Shown: one piece after another, positions 1-9,321 of the stretch
Layout: each line of letters starts with the position of its first letter
How positions within the stretch are numbered: position 1 is the stretch's first letter
Assembly: GCA_000320545.1 (NCBI GenBank)
Contig: ADNK01000975.1
Span: 1-23,936 of the forward strand
Direction of reading: 5' to 3'
Origin: Bigelowiella natans CCMP2755
Lineage: Eukaryota > Cercozoa > Chlorarachniophyceae
Length of the DNA stretch: 23,936 nucleotides
Program-made: the position numbers and the translations under genes
The notes under the pieces: generated by a model
The model's database searches: none
What the model was told of the DNA's origin: nothing
What the model saw: the letters and a program-made list of their open reading frames with translations, nothing else

Positions 1-26
1 TATGTATATGAATAAATATATACATA

Positions 27-32
<6 letters not shown>

Positions 33-69
<37 letters not shown>
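33..69. repeat. (GA)n microsatellite
   Basis: An almost pure GA dinucleotide tract. It lies just past the last visible donor of the RusA-like gene (94-93 on the minus strand), so it is probably inside that gene's next intron. Confidence 0.9.
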
Positions 70-73
<4 letters not shown>

Positions 74-94
74 AATATGACAATTAAGTATAAC

Positions 95-350
95 ATGCCT
101 TGGAGCCCACGGCTTGAGGTCGCCATTCCTCTTACTAAATTGATTCTTGGCTCGCTTAAGATGAAACTCGAGACGCATTGCTACTGCTCCTGACAATAAT
201 CATCGATACAGCAAGGGCATCATCAAAGTACAACCGGTGATATATGCATATTACATGGCTGTACTCATGAAGATACCATTTCTACCCACTTAGGGTCGTG
301 AAGAATAAGCGAAACGAATATGCACATACCCAATACACACACACACACAT

Positions 351-413
<63 letters not shown>

Positions 414-431
414 GGGAGATGGAAGGTATAT

Positions 432-473
<42 letters not shown>

Positions 474-1424
474 CACAATTCCTCGATTCCCCCCTTTTCC
501 TCGATTGTACCCTGTGGGATCTCCTTGGGCAGAATTGCGTTACAGCGGCGAATAAACTCATCCTTGTCTTTCTTGCTAGGGTCATATCTGTTTGCACGTC
601 ATTTGTGTGTCAGGTCTGTGATGATCACCTTTTGTAACACTGCCAACCACCCACCCCACCCCCCTCACTCCTGTTTCTCTCTGGTTTCTCTTTCTGCCTA
701 CGTGTGTCCAAAACGTGTGAAGCGTGCCCGCCTAAGGGGACATGGATCGCCCTGATGAATGGATAAAGAGGGGGGGGGGGGGGGGGGGGGCTGAAAAGGA
801 ATTCTACTCAAACATTATTCCCGCATCATTGACCCGTAGATGTACATTATAATATTATCCCCTAACCTTTTTTTTTCGAAATAAATAATATACCAACCGG
901 TACAATAAGCTCCCACCACGTTCCCGGTGCTGGCCCGCTGAGGGACGAGTTTTCGCAGATTCTCGCTGGCTCCAACGTGCTCTTACACAGCCAATCACAT
1001 TCGTAATCCCAACTCAGAATCACATGCATAATCACATTGAAAAGCACACCGAGCTTTTTGTTGTCCCTCCCACGTATTTGGGAGAATGTACATAATGTCA
1101 ATTAATTCACCTCTTTCGCCTTTTTCTTCGCCTTCGTTCCACCGATGGCCGCACTCTTTGTTGCCGGTTTTGCCTTTGCGCAAGCATCCTGCTTGACGAC
1201 TACCCTCCTTATCTTCTCTCTCTTCCGCAGCAACGGCACACGTTTTCTGGTTCTGACTCTTGGTGTGGCAGCCCCGCTTATAGACATGGCGCTAAGGATA
1301 ATTGAAAGCAGCATGTGTACAGTAGTTGTATAATCGTGCATTCATTAGGTTGCCTCTCGCTCTATTCGTCTCCTTCGAACCTAATCATGTCACTAAGCTC
1401 GCCGTCATCCTCTTTCTGCGCCAT
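95..1424 (-). CDS. RusA-like Holliday-junction resolvase, N-terminal part (spliced, runs off left edge)
   Basis: Six exons join in phase on the minus strand: 1424-1381, 1291-1111, 981-898, 751-702, 587-511 and 189-95, giving 177 aa before the gene leaves the window. The start ATG sits in AAATATGGCG. Residues 1-75 are a basic, low-complexity extension (RTRKRVPLLRKREK, TKAKKKAK) that could be a nuclear or organelle targeting region. From about residue 97 the protein reads WWELIVP/GDPCPLRRARF, then FGHTYDPSKKDKDEF, then IPQGAVAMRLEFHLKRAKN (slashes are exon joins). This matches the N-terminal half of the RusA endonuclease family, which cuts four-way DNA junctions. The catalytic aspartates (PDxDN-like motif in the family) would be encoded off the left edge, so activity cannot be judged. 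The exon 3 start is the weakest junction: an acceptor at 1054 would add 24 residues in frame. Family call is from motif pattern only. Confidence 0.6.
332..470. repeat. Compound (CA)n-(GA)n-(TA)n microsatellite in intron
   Basis: Three adjoining dinucleotide tracts: CA at 332-348, interrupted GA at 351-419, and TA at about 433-470. All fall inside the 190-510 intron of the RusA-like gene. The long open frames here on both strands are products of the repeat (Arg-Glu, Ser-Leu, Tyr-Ile runs) and are not genes. Confidence 0.9.
770..790. repeat. 21-nt poly-G (poly-C on minus strand) beside a splice acceptor
   Basis: A run of 21 G. On the minus strand it is a C tract followed by CTCTTTATCCATTCATCAG, so it forms the pyrimidine tract of the acceptor at 752 of the RusA-like gene. 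The exact length may be an assembly artefact. Confidence 0.85.
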
Positions 1425-2304
1425 ATTTGCTGCTTCCACCTACGATAATCGTCTTTAGTGATGACTCGAAGGAAAAGAGAAACCAGTGCGTTACCCCCCC
1501 GTTCTCAGCGCCTCTGGCCTGACCCTGGGTTGCACGAAATGAGGGGTTAAAACAACAACAACAACACGATCTTGTGCCATGACATCTCAGAGTGTGATTC
1601 GATACACAGGTTCCAGTTTTGATTCGATAGGTACAGCTGTTGACTATTTGATGGCACTGATCTCATATTGCTCACCCCTCGGAGGTAAAGAGCTCGCTTA
1701 GGCACAGCAGCTGCTGTTTCCGTCATTCGGCAACCGTCGCCGCGGCTGCCACTGGAAGCAAAAACAAGCAAAGGACAGTCACCACTTTCTTCAGATAATC
1801 GTCAAGTTAGAATGAACTCATGATATTCGCGAATATCAGTGTTTCTTCACTTGAAGTCGTCCCCCCCCCACAACAAACGGTCGCGCAGCATGCAGCCACC
1901 TGTGCATCACTGCGAAGACGACGAGGAACAAGGCCCGACAGGTACGAATCCCTCCGGACATGCGTTGAACAAAAATCTCTATCGACGTCACTGCCTGACC
2001 ATGCGTGTTCCTGGTAGTCCCCACCCGCCTTCTCTGAGTCTCCAGTGCCGATCCCGAAGGTCTAATTTCGGGTGGGACGGGCTTCTCAGCGAGCGGCGGT
2101 TCGCCTTGTCGTCCTATGGGAATTGCGCGGCAAATAGGATCCACAAGTGTTGTCGCTCTTTAGAATTGAACGGTCAATCTGGTCCGTATTAGTTGTCGCA
2201 GCTTAAAATTCTCCCCCTGCTGCATTTTTCCGTCCCTCTCCTTATTCCGACCATTTGCTCGCCCCTCGTGCTTGCCACGACGGGAAGGGGCAGTCATCGA
2301 GAGG
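1425..2304. promoter_or_regulatory. Divergent intergenic region between the RusA-like and TFIIIC genes
   Basis: About 880 bases separate the two divergent start codons, so this region should carry both promoters and 5' untranslated sequence. It holds a short (AAC)n tract near 1551-1567, a C run at 1861-1869 and an 18-bp palindrome at 1821-1838. Open frames of about 100 codons occur on both strands between 1836 and 2192, but none resembles a known protein and none joins convincingly to either gene. No clear TATA box was identified. Confidence 0.5.
1821..1838. promoter_or_regulatory. Perfect 18-bp palindrome in divergent promoter region
   Basis: TGATATTCGCGAATATCA is its own reverse complement over all 18 bases. 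It lies between two divergent genes, about 400 bases from one start codon and 470 from the other. This is the shape of a site for a dimeric DNA-binding protein; no known factor is assigned and the role is inference. Confidence 0.45.
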
Positions 2305-5300
2305 ATGGCGAGCATAGAGGACATCCTTGGGGAGATCCAGGCGGAGGAGGGAGGTGATAGCGGGGGACCGTCACAAGTAGAAGGTTCGAAAGTATGCGTG
2401 TCAGAAGGGTGAGTAGAAGTAAACTGATGCATGATAAATACACCTTAAAACAGCTCCGCAGCCTACCCCCACGCCAAGAGGAAAGAAGCGAGGGATCGGA
2501 AGCCTTTTCAGGGGAGTTGATGATATTAAAGCACGGAAGAAAAGGGACACTTTGAAGCGGAAACGGGGGTAAAGCGATCCCCACTAATAATCTGTTATTT
2601 ACTTGTACGTTCTAACTTACTTCATGATTAGTCGCAAGAAGGGAAGCGGGAGCAGCAACACGCGCCTGTCTCCAGAGGCGCAAATTTTATGGGGCAAAGC
2701 AAACTCAGCCATCATTGACCAGAACTTCGCCGTTGCAATAGACTGCTGCAAGCAGTAATGATGATCCAATCGCAACGACGGCATCATCCTTAAGTTGACT
2801 GAATGATGCTTCTCAGGGTTATCGAGCTGTCTCCCAAGGCGCACGAGCCTTACAAAACTCTTGGCTACATTTTTGAGCAAGTATGAGGCGAATTCCCACA
2901 CTCATCACAACGTTTTCAAACACTGTTTGTTTTGTTGTCAGAAAAACGACATGAAAGGGGCGCTGCAGATGAAGAACATCGCTGCTCATCTACATCCAAA
3001 GGTCTCGAATTTTCGTGCGCAAAGCCCCTGTGAGTCAATGATTATCCATGTTCTACTCGTAGGACCTGGACTTGTGGCTGGAGGTCGCCGATTTTCAAGA
3101 GAGGCTCGACAACAAAAAAGATGCATTGTATTCGATACAAAGAGTGATTCGTCGCCAGGGTAGCAGCAGCATCTATCTCATGCGGAGAATCACAGCACAT
3201 GCAAAACGTCACAATAAACTGAACGCCGGCCATACAATAGGAAAATTTCCAGATGCTAGTTTACTGATGTGGCGAGGACGTTTATACGAGGATCTACACC
3301 AGAGCATTCAGGCCATCCAAACCTACGAAAAGCTGCTCAAAATATGTGTGTTTCCTATCCTAATTATTACCTAGATCCTCTCTCTCTCCCTCCCTCCCCC
3401 CCCCCTTTCTTGATTCTCCATCATTCCCACATATTGCTCGCTCCTTCCTTTCATTTGCGGATGATAATTTAGACCCAGGATATGAGAATGATCCAACAGT
3501 AGTCACCAAACTCTGCAAGCTCTACTACCCAAATCCCTCCAAGCGGACTCGAGTCGCTACGATGTTGCAAAAAGTAGCGATTAATTTGTGTGCTTGTGAT
3601 GTGGCGGTGGTGTGGGGGGGGGGGGGTTATAATGTGACTTGCAGCTGTACAGAACTCGCACATCAAAAAATGTTCTTTCTGAGAAACGGTTGGTGCTTGC
3701 TAGTGTGTGGACTCCGAAGGTGCAATGGCCGATGAGAATATGGTTAACATGCTCGTGGAAGTTTTGCTGGAATCGAAGGAATTCTTGAAGGCAGCAAAAA
3801 CGATAGAGAGGCACATTGACCGCATAGAAGGGGTAAGCTTGGGGCTCTAGCCTGCAATTGCGTCCGCATCATGCCTTGTTACTCAAAGCTAAGACGAGTC
3901 TCTGTTTCTCTTCGAATCCACACTCAGCGAAAGGGAGAGGATAGCAAATGTGATTATCAATCTCTGGTTCTGAAGTTGCCAATCGATCTTCAGGTTGGGC
4001 CTCTTCTGACAGCACAACGCATTGCCTCGATTCGAGCTGATTTTCACGCCTATGCGCGCATTTATTGGCTGCATGTCTTAGGTAAAATATGGAGTCGCGT
4101 TGCTCCAGATGCATCCCCTACCTAGCAGCAGCACTGGAAATAGCATCATTAGCGCCAAGGAGGAGGGGGCAGAGAACCAGAAGGATGTCCACACAGAAGA
4201 AGAAAAGCAGGATGATTGGAAGAAACCGATCCCCCGTTGGCCTGAGAGCTGTTTTGCAAGCTTACTGAAGCACGATGCGGTACGGACCATGCATGCCGAG
4301 AATGTTTCTGCTACTGACCTCCCCGCTCCTCGGTTCCGTTGCTGCGTCCTTCTTTCTAAAGCCGCCATTCTCCTTTTGCCTCCTCTTCTTGTGCTTATTG
4401 TGACAGGATACGATGCACGACCTCCATCGCGACGTAGCAGATGCTTGTGACGCTACGAATCGCTACGTGAGAACCACGCTCACGCTGGCCTTGCTGATAC
4501 CGTGCCCATCCCCCTCCTCACCGGGCATGGATGATCCTCTCGATAATATCCCTGCCCCCCCCCTCCCTCCTCTTCAGCCAGAGATTGCACACATGTTGGC
4601 CCGTGCTTACTTGGGGGTTGCTCACAGACTCGCGAAAGGCATGCATGCAGCCCACGAGGGCGAGCTTAGCCCTGGACAAAGCCTGAGGGACCTGAAAGTC
4701 TTCGTGCTTTCGAAGTCTATGGCGGTTCCTGCCACCGCCCTCACAGCGGAAGGGCTTGCTAAAGAAGCTTACCACATGCTCGTGTCTACTGGCGAGGAGG
4801 AGACGCCAGAGAAACTACGGATGCTAGTAAACGCGTACGTCTTTGCAACAGTTGTAGGAGAGAGAGAGAGAGCATGTTAGATAGCAGCAGTAGTAGCGGT
4901 GGTGGTGATGGTGGTAGTAGTTGTAGAAGTAGTGGTCGTCGTAGTGGTAGTAGCTGTTGTTGTTGTTGTTCATTTCTCGCTTTGCCTTTCAAGCTGTGAC
5001 TTAGCTGGGTGGAAGGAGAAAGCCGCTGCGATTCGCAAGAGATCCCGCAAGCGAAGAGGTGAGGGCTATCGAGCTCCATACAAAGGCAGCCGAGGCCAGA
5101 TTGCTCTGAGGGACAAGTGCCCTGAAGCGATGGCAGACATTGCTGGCATCGTTGCGGCTGTTAAGAGGGCGAAGTCTCAGTTTGAAGCTGGGATGTTTGA
5201 AGAGGTCAGCCGACCCTCCTCGATGACGATTGACGATTAGAAAACCTTCAATGATGATGATGATGGTGGTGGTGGTGGTGGTGGTGGGGGTGATGGTGAT

Positions 5301-5464
5301 GGTGACGATAGCGTGTACATTTTGTTCGCCCTTCTCGCCTGGACGTTTCTCACGAACAACGCTTCGGCGCTGTTGTGTGCATGCGTCTATCACAGGTCGC
5401 CAGTATCGATGTCTGCAGCACTATGGGAGCCATTTTACTTGAATTTACCTCTTCCGAAAGCAGT

Positions 5465-5496
<32 letters not shown>

Positions 5497-6914
5497 TCCT
5501 GTGCGTGCTACGAGTAGCGAGGGGGCGAGCAAGGGATATCCCAAGGCCCCAGAGGGCTCACTGCGTCCTGCGACGAACATTGAAACACATGTAAGCAAAA
5601 CGAGTGCTAGCATAGAAAGCCCAAGCCTACATATAAAGGAAAATGCCTCCTTGCTCATCACGCAAGAACTCAGTAGCGACGATAATAAGACGACGATTGC
5701 CGGTTCAAGAAGCGCTCGTAGCAGCAGGTCGCTACGGGGCCCTCATGTGGACGAAAATGAGAAGGTGAGAACACAGCAGCAGCACTGCCACCACCACCAC
5801 CACAACCACCACCAGCATCAGCATCAGCATCAGCATCAGCAAAATATGCGAAACTATATGTTGTTCCTACTTCACACTTACGAAGAAAACAGCATGTTTC
5901 TTCTACTTACCCTGCTGCTGCTGCTGCGAGACTTCTGAGAATGCTGTGATAATTTGCGTGCTTTAGATTATCAGAGCCTACCTATCTGGGCCCTTTACAA
6001 CCCTCGTGATGTTAGTCATGCAGGTACCACACAAATTCGCTCAATCAAACATCGCACCCTGAAATCACCAGTTTCGCCCGTCTTCTCCAAAGCAGCAAAT
6101 CAACAACCCCCCCCCCCCCCCATTGCAACCCTTGTTATTAAGGCTTTGGCACACATCGGGCAGCTGGAGCAAGCTGCAACGGTCTCCAAAATCTATGAGA
6201 AATGTCGGGCGGAGACGCCGAGAATTCTGAAAGAATTCGTAGCCAACAATGGATTGAGCACGAGGGCACTAGCTGCGATACGAATAGCAGGAGCGCACAT
6301 ATTCATGGAAATGGTCTGTGGATTTGTTGATGCATGATAGCGTTAGCACCAGCTGTAGCAGCGTGTAATAATTCTGACGAAAGTGGGTGTACCATTAAAA
6401 AAAGGGGGACCCAGAAAGCTCCTACGATCTGCTCCTCAAAGCATCGAAGGCATGCACACGCGCTTTTCGCTGATCGATGGGGCTGATTGGCTGATAAGAA
6501 TGTGCACGTTTCTTTCGATAGGTTCACCCACTCCCATTTGGGGCGCTCAAGCTATTTCACAAGATCGTCGAGCTATTGGGTAGACAGACGCCGCGCATAA
6601 CACTTTCCATATGATATGAAATCCTTCTTCTTCCTCACCGTAGCTTTCATCACGTCCCCCCTTTAGGTTATCCAAAGAAATGCCAGGGTTTCCTGCAAAG
6701 ACAGTTGGAAAAATACACCGAATCTCCAGGTGCTAGCGTGTAAAGAGACTTCGTCGTTTTAGAATGCTACCATGCGTTTTGATAAATTCATATGTTGACT
6801 GTCTCGAGAAAGAATGAGCAGCTTCTCACAACCATCTTAAATTTGCAGAAGCTGCGGGGTATTTTGTTCTCAATGGCCATGTTCATTTGTCCAAAGGCAA
6901 ATTTGGGGTATATT

Positions 6915-6952
<38 letters not shown>

Positions 6953-7836
6953 ACACGTATTATGATACAGAATTTACAAATGTTGCATTCTGATTAACGT
7001 TTGGAGGAAATGAAGATACCTCTTATTATACACACGCTGTGCAGGATGCGATCGACGCCTATGATCAGGCTGCGAGCTTGTTTCCGAAGAATTCTTTCGT
7101 AATACCAGTCTTATGTACTAATTATCGACCAGAGGTAGACAACAGTTGACTTAATATGATTTTAGATGCCCGTGCTGCAAGGATCTGTCGTGCTACAGCA
7201 GGTAAGAAAGGCCGTTATTTCACTAGATACGACAGCACAAGCATACTCATTCATATTCATTTCTACCCTTAGGGAATGGCGACTTCGGGTTCGGTTCGTC
7301 ATGCACTCATTTTTCGTGCAATGTCATTTTTTTTGCATGAGTACAATGAAGCTGCGGAGGCATATTACAAGGCTGTGCAAGGCAAGGTAGACTCTAAAAT
7401 TAGAGGCGACCACGGTTCTTGTGCGAAGAAGCTCCGAATGACAATTGGTACTATTCGAAAATCATTCAGATCTTGGATGTAGTCCTCGTATTTTGTATGT
7501 ATTACCTTCTGTGGGTACTCACTTAGTTGCTTCCATTTATTTCCATCAGCCCTCTATAATCTTGCCCGCGGCTTTCACTACTTGGCACTGAATCATCTTT
7601 CGTTTCAGTTTTATGAACAGGTTATCATTCTGAGATTGCTCTGACATATTCACATATAAACAATCAGCACTTTTTCATTTCCTTCCCAGGTTCTTCAGTT
7701 GCAAAATCACATGCTATCACACGGCGATATCTGTGGTTTCACATGTGATGCTGCATACAACATTATGACAATTTTACAAGATTCTGGGGCATGGGAAATT
7801 GCTAGGAGATTGTCTATGGAGTACATCAAGATATAG
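2305..7836 (+). CDS. Transcription factor IIIC subunit 3 (TPR subunit, GTF3C3/Tfc4/Sfc4 family)
   Basis: This subunit of the RNA polymerase III factor TFIIIC recruits TFIIIB to tRNA-type genes. Twenty-five exons join in frame to about 963 aa, close to family size: 2305-2391, 2462-2568, 2632-2754, 2817-2880, 2942-3001, 3063-3159, 3241-3345, 3473-3573, 3704-3832, 3928-3993, 4082-4279, 4407-4466, 4578-4834, 4994-5204, 5396-5764, 5967-6023, 6143-6313, 6522-6579, 6667-6729, 6849-6907, 7045-7098, 7166-7201, 7273-7414, 7550-7620, 7690-7836. Residues 80-250 are N-terminal TPRs (ILWGKANSAI, AHEPYKTLGYIFEQ, DLDLWLEVADF). Residues 795-963 are the C-terminal TPRs (AAGYFVLNGHVHLSKG, ALYNLARGFHYLALNHLSF), ending CDAAYNIMTILQDSGAWEIA close to the stop, which is the hallmark family C-terminus. 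Residues 556-678 are Ser-rich and low complexity. Least certain are the exon 1/2 junction, the exon 23 end and exons 15-16. Introns are 61-208 nt. Confidence 0.88.
4895..4975. repeat. Degenerate (GGT/GTA/GTT)n repeat in TFIIIC intron 13
   Basis: A trinucleotide-rich stretch inside the 4835-4993 intron. Its poly-valine reading on the plus strand is an artefact: the exon frame enters from the acceptor at 4993 and reads CDLAGWKEKAA. Confidence 0.8.
5251..5305. repeat. (GAT)n-(GGT)n repeat in TFIIIC intron 14
   Basis: ATG/GAT triplets followed by GGT triplets within the 5205-5395 intron. The same GAT-GGT combination recurs as coding sequence in the BEACH gene at about 20248-20286. Confidence 0.85.
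5460..5495 (+). repeat. (AGC)n tract coding for poly-serine in TFIIIC exon 15
   Basis: An AGC/CAG triplet run within exon 15, read as about twelve consecutive serines in the frame that joins to both neighbouring exons. The other two frames would give poly-Ala or poly-Gln, so the frame rests on splice phase alone. Confidence 0.75.
6919..6955. repeat. (CA)n microsatellite in TFIIIC intron 20
   Basis: An alternating AC tract just downstream of the donor at 6908, inside the 6908-7044 intron. Confidence 0.9.
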
Positions 7837-8262
7837 CATTAGGCAATTGGATACGACAGGCTGAGCATTTAGAAGTGGTCATAAAAGGCTGCGACAAAAA
7901 TATTGGCGCCGATGCGATAAATGTTATTTCGATTCTGAGAAACACACCGCTTAGACCATGTACGTACATTGAATTGTTGTCTGCTAGCATGGGCGATGTA
8001 CGTACTCAGCTTGTGCGATGGATGCGACTATGAACGCTGGATGCAAACACGAGCACAGTGTCTTGCGGTGCTTGCAACTGCATCGGCACACTCTAGACAG
8101 TGCAAAACCCATCTCCGCGTGACGCCTAGACGTCAGCTAGACGTGCGCGCGTGCAGAGAGTCTAGCTCGGCTAGATGTGAAGTGCACGACGATGCTATGT
8201 GCACATTGTACAGTTCTACATTGGGAGGACCATTCATGCAATTTGATTTCATCATTCCATCC

Positions 8263-8290
8263 ATCTAGCCATCTCTAGATCTAGCCATCT
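8263..8290. repeat. 12-bp direct repeat ATCTAGCCATCT
   Basis: The 12-mer ATCTAGCCATCT occurs at 8263-8274 and again at 8279-8290, separated by 4 bases. The 10-bp palindrome CTAGATCTAG at 8275-8284 straddles the spacer and the second copy. Confidence 0.85.
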
Positions 8291-8302
8291 GTGAGAGCGA
8301 CA

Positions 8303-8403
8303 GGATGCAATGAAGTTGTCGATCAAACCTTTTCAATGCATGGCCATCCCAATGCATGCAGCCATTCTAGCATGCTAGCGTGCACAGCAGCGGTTGCAGC
8401 GCT
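8303..8403 (+). repeat. Diverged direct repeat, copy A (101 nt)
   Basis: Copy A pairs with 8855-8930. Shared blocks are GGATGCAATGAA, TTTCAATG, a CATCC-like block and GCAGCGGTTxCAGCGCT. Copy A carries extra internal sequence including the perfect palindrome CTAGCATGCTAG at 8367-8378. Confidence 0.7.
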
Positions 8404-8734
8404 GTCTAGCTGTGGATTGTGTCCACTTGCTGTCTCGCCTGTTGTGTGTTTCGTGCACTTGAAAGCATCTCCATCCTGTCGTCCATGCATGGACTTGCAA
8501 GTCCCTACGAATGCACCATGACACGTGTACACGCGTGCAAACACATGTGCATGCCCGTTCTTCATGTGCACTTGAAAAGCACGTCTAGACGTGTCCTCTT
8601 TTCATGTCCACACATGCACCAAACAAGTCACGATGCACGTCAAGACGTGCATGCACTGACAATTCTGGAATTGTCATGTGTTGCAATGCACACATGCTAG
8701 CATGATCGAATGCACATGTTCATGCGTGCACGCT

Positions 8735-8774
8735 GACTTGTGCTACATGCTAGCATGCTTGTAAGGCACAAGTC
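8735..8774. repeat. Hairpin with palindromic loop
   Basis: GACTTGTGC (8735-8743) and GCACAAGTC (8766-8774) are perfect 9-bp arms. Inside them TACA (8744-8747) can pair with TGTA (8760-8763), leaving a 2-nt bulge. The enclosed sequence contains the palindrome CATGCTAGCATG (8746-8757), so alternative folds compete. Confidence 0.75.
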
Positions 8775-8854
8775 CCATTGCGTCGATGTCGTGCGCACAG
8801 CGGTGCGCGCAGCGGTCCGTGCCTCTTTTTCAGCTGCATTGCGCATTGTGAGAC

Positions 8855-8930
8855 GGATGCAATGAAATGTTTGAATTTTTTCAATGGTCATCCTGATGTA
8901 GCAGCTGTGCAGTGCAGCGGTTACAGCGCT
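8855..8930 (+). repeat. Diverged direct repeat, copy B (76 nt)
   Basis: Copy B shares order and sequence of its blocks with 8303-8403, starting at GGATGCAATGAA and ending at GCAGCGGTTACAGCGCT. It lacks about 25 nt present in copy A, including the palindrome. Confidence 0.7.
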
Positions 8931-9308
8931 TACATTGTGTCTGTTTGTTTCCTTGGTCACGTGTTGCATGCATGAAAATGCATTGCGATTTGGTCTAGCA
9001 TAGCAGTTCAGTCAGTCGTTTCGATTCATGATGGCATTCAGTTGGTTTCGCAATCTGAGCTGTCATTGCTGTTCGTGTGCCGCACATTGAAGGAGATGAT
9101 TCTGAGGATCCATGTCTTTTGTGACACCACCTGCTAGCCGCCTGTCTTATATGGACATATATGTCCCTATAGTCTCACATGATCTAGACAGCTAGACGCG
9201 ACGACAGCCGCATCGAGCGCGCACAGTCCTACACATAGCTATGGTACCTGGCACATGTGAACATCTAGATGCGACCACGACGTTAATATGCGCGATTGTT
9301 ATTTATTT

Positions 9309-9321
9309 TGGCGCCCGAACA
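9309..9321 (+). other. Possible tRNA-Lys primer-binding-site-like sequence
   Basis: TGGCGCCCGAACA matches, over 13 bases, the complement of the 3' end of a lysine tRNA as used by many LTR retroelements to prime reverse transcription. An ATG at 9352 opens a 27-residue frame with a repeated TTETVN, ending at 9435. No LTR boundary (TG...CA) and no polymerase region is visible, so this may be chance or a small relic. Confidence 0.25.

Noticed and set aside
298..555. Open frames on both strands coding Arg-Glu, Ser-Leu and Tyr-Ile runs
   Set aside because: They are translations of (GA)n and (TA)n repeats. The real coding signal here is the minus-strand exon 587-511 in another frame.
1836..2192. 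Overlapping 102- and 117-codon open frames on opposite strands upstream of TFIIIC
   Set aside because: No family resemblance, no low-ambiguity splice to a neighbouring gene, and both strands are open equally, so neither is supported.
4899..4993. Poly-valine reading before the TFIIIC exon at 4994
   Set aside because: It is the intronic (GGT/GTA)n repeat. The donor GTACGT at 4835 and acceptor TTTCAAG at 4993 rejoin the frame as VNACDLAGWKEK.
7901..7915. A second TTGGCGCCGA resembling the primer-binding-site-like sequence at 9309
   Set aside because: Only about eight bases match the tRNA-Lys complement (GGCGCC is self-complementary), and nothing around it suggests an element boundary.
8291..8975. 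Several 60-93 codon frames on both strands in the palindrome island
   Set aside because: Compositions are Cys/His/Met-rich because of recurring TGCATG and CATG motifs. There are no shared domains, no splice partners and no conserved frame.
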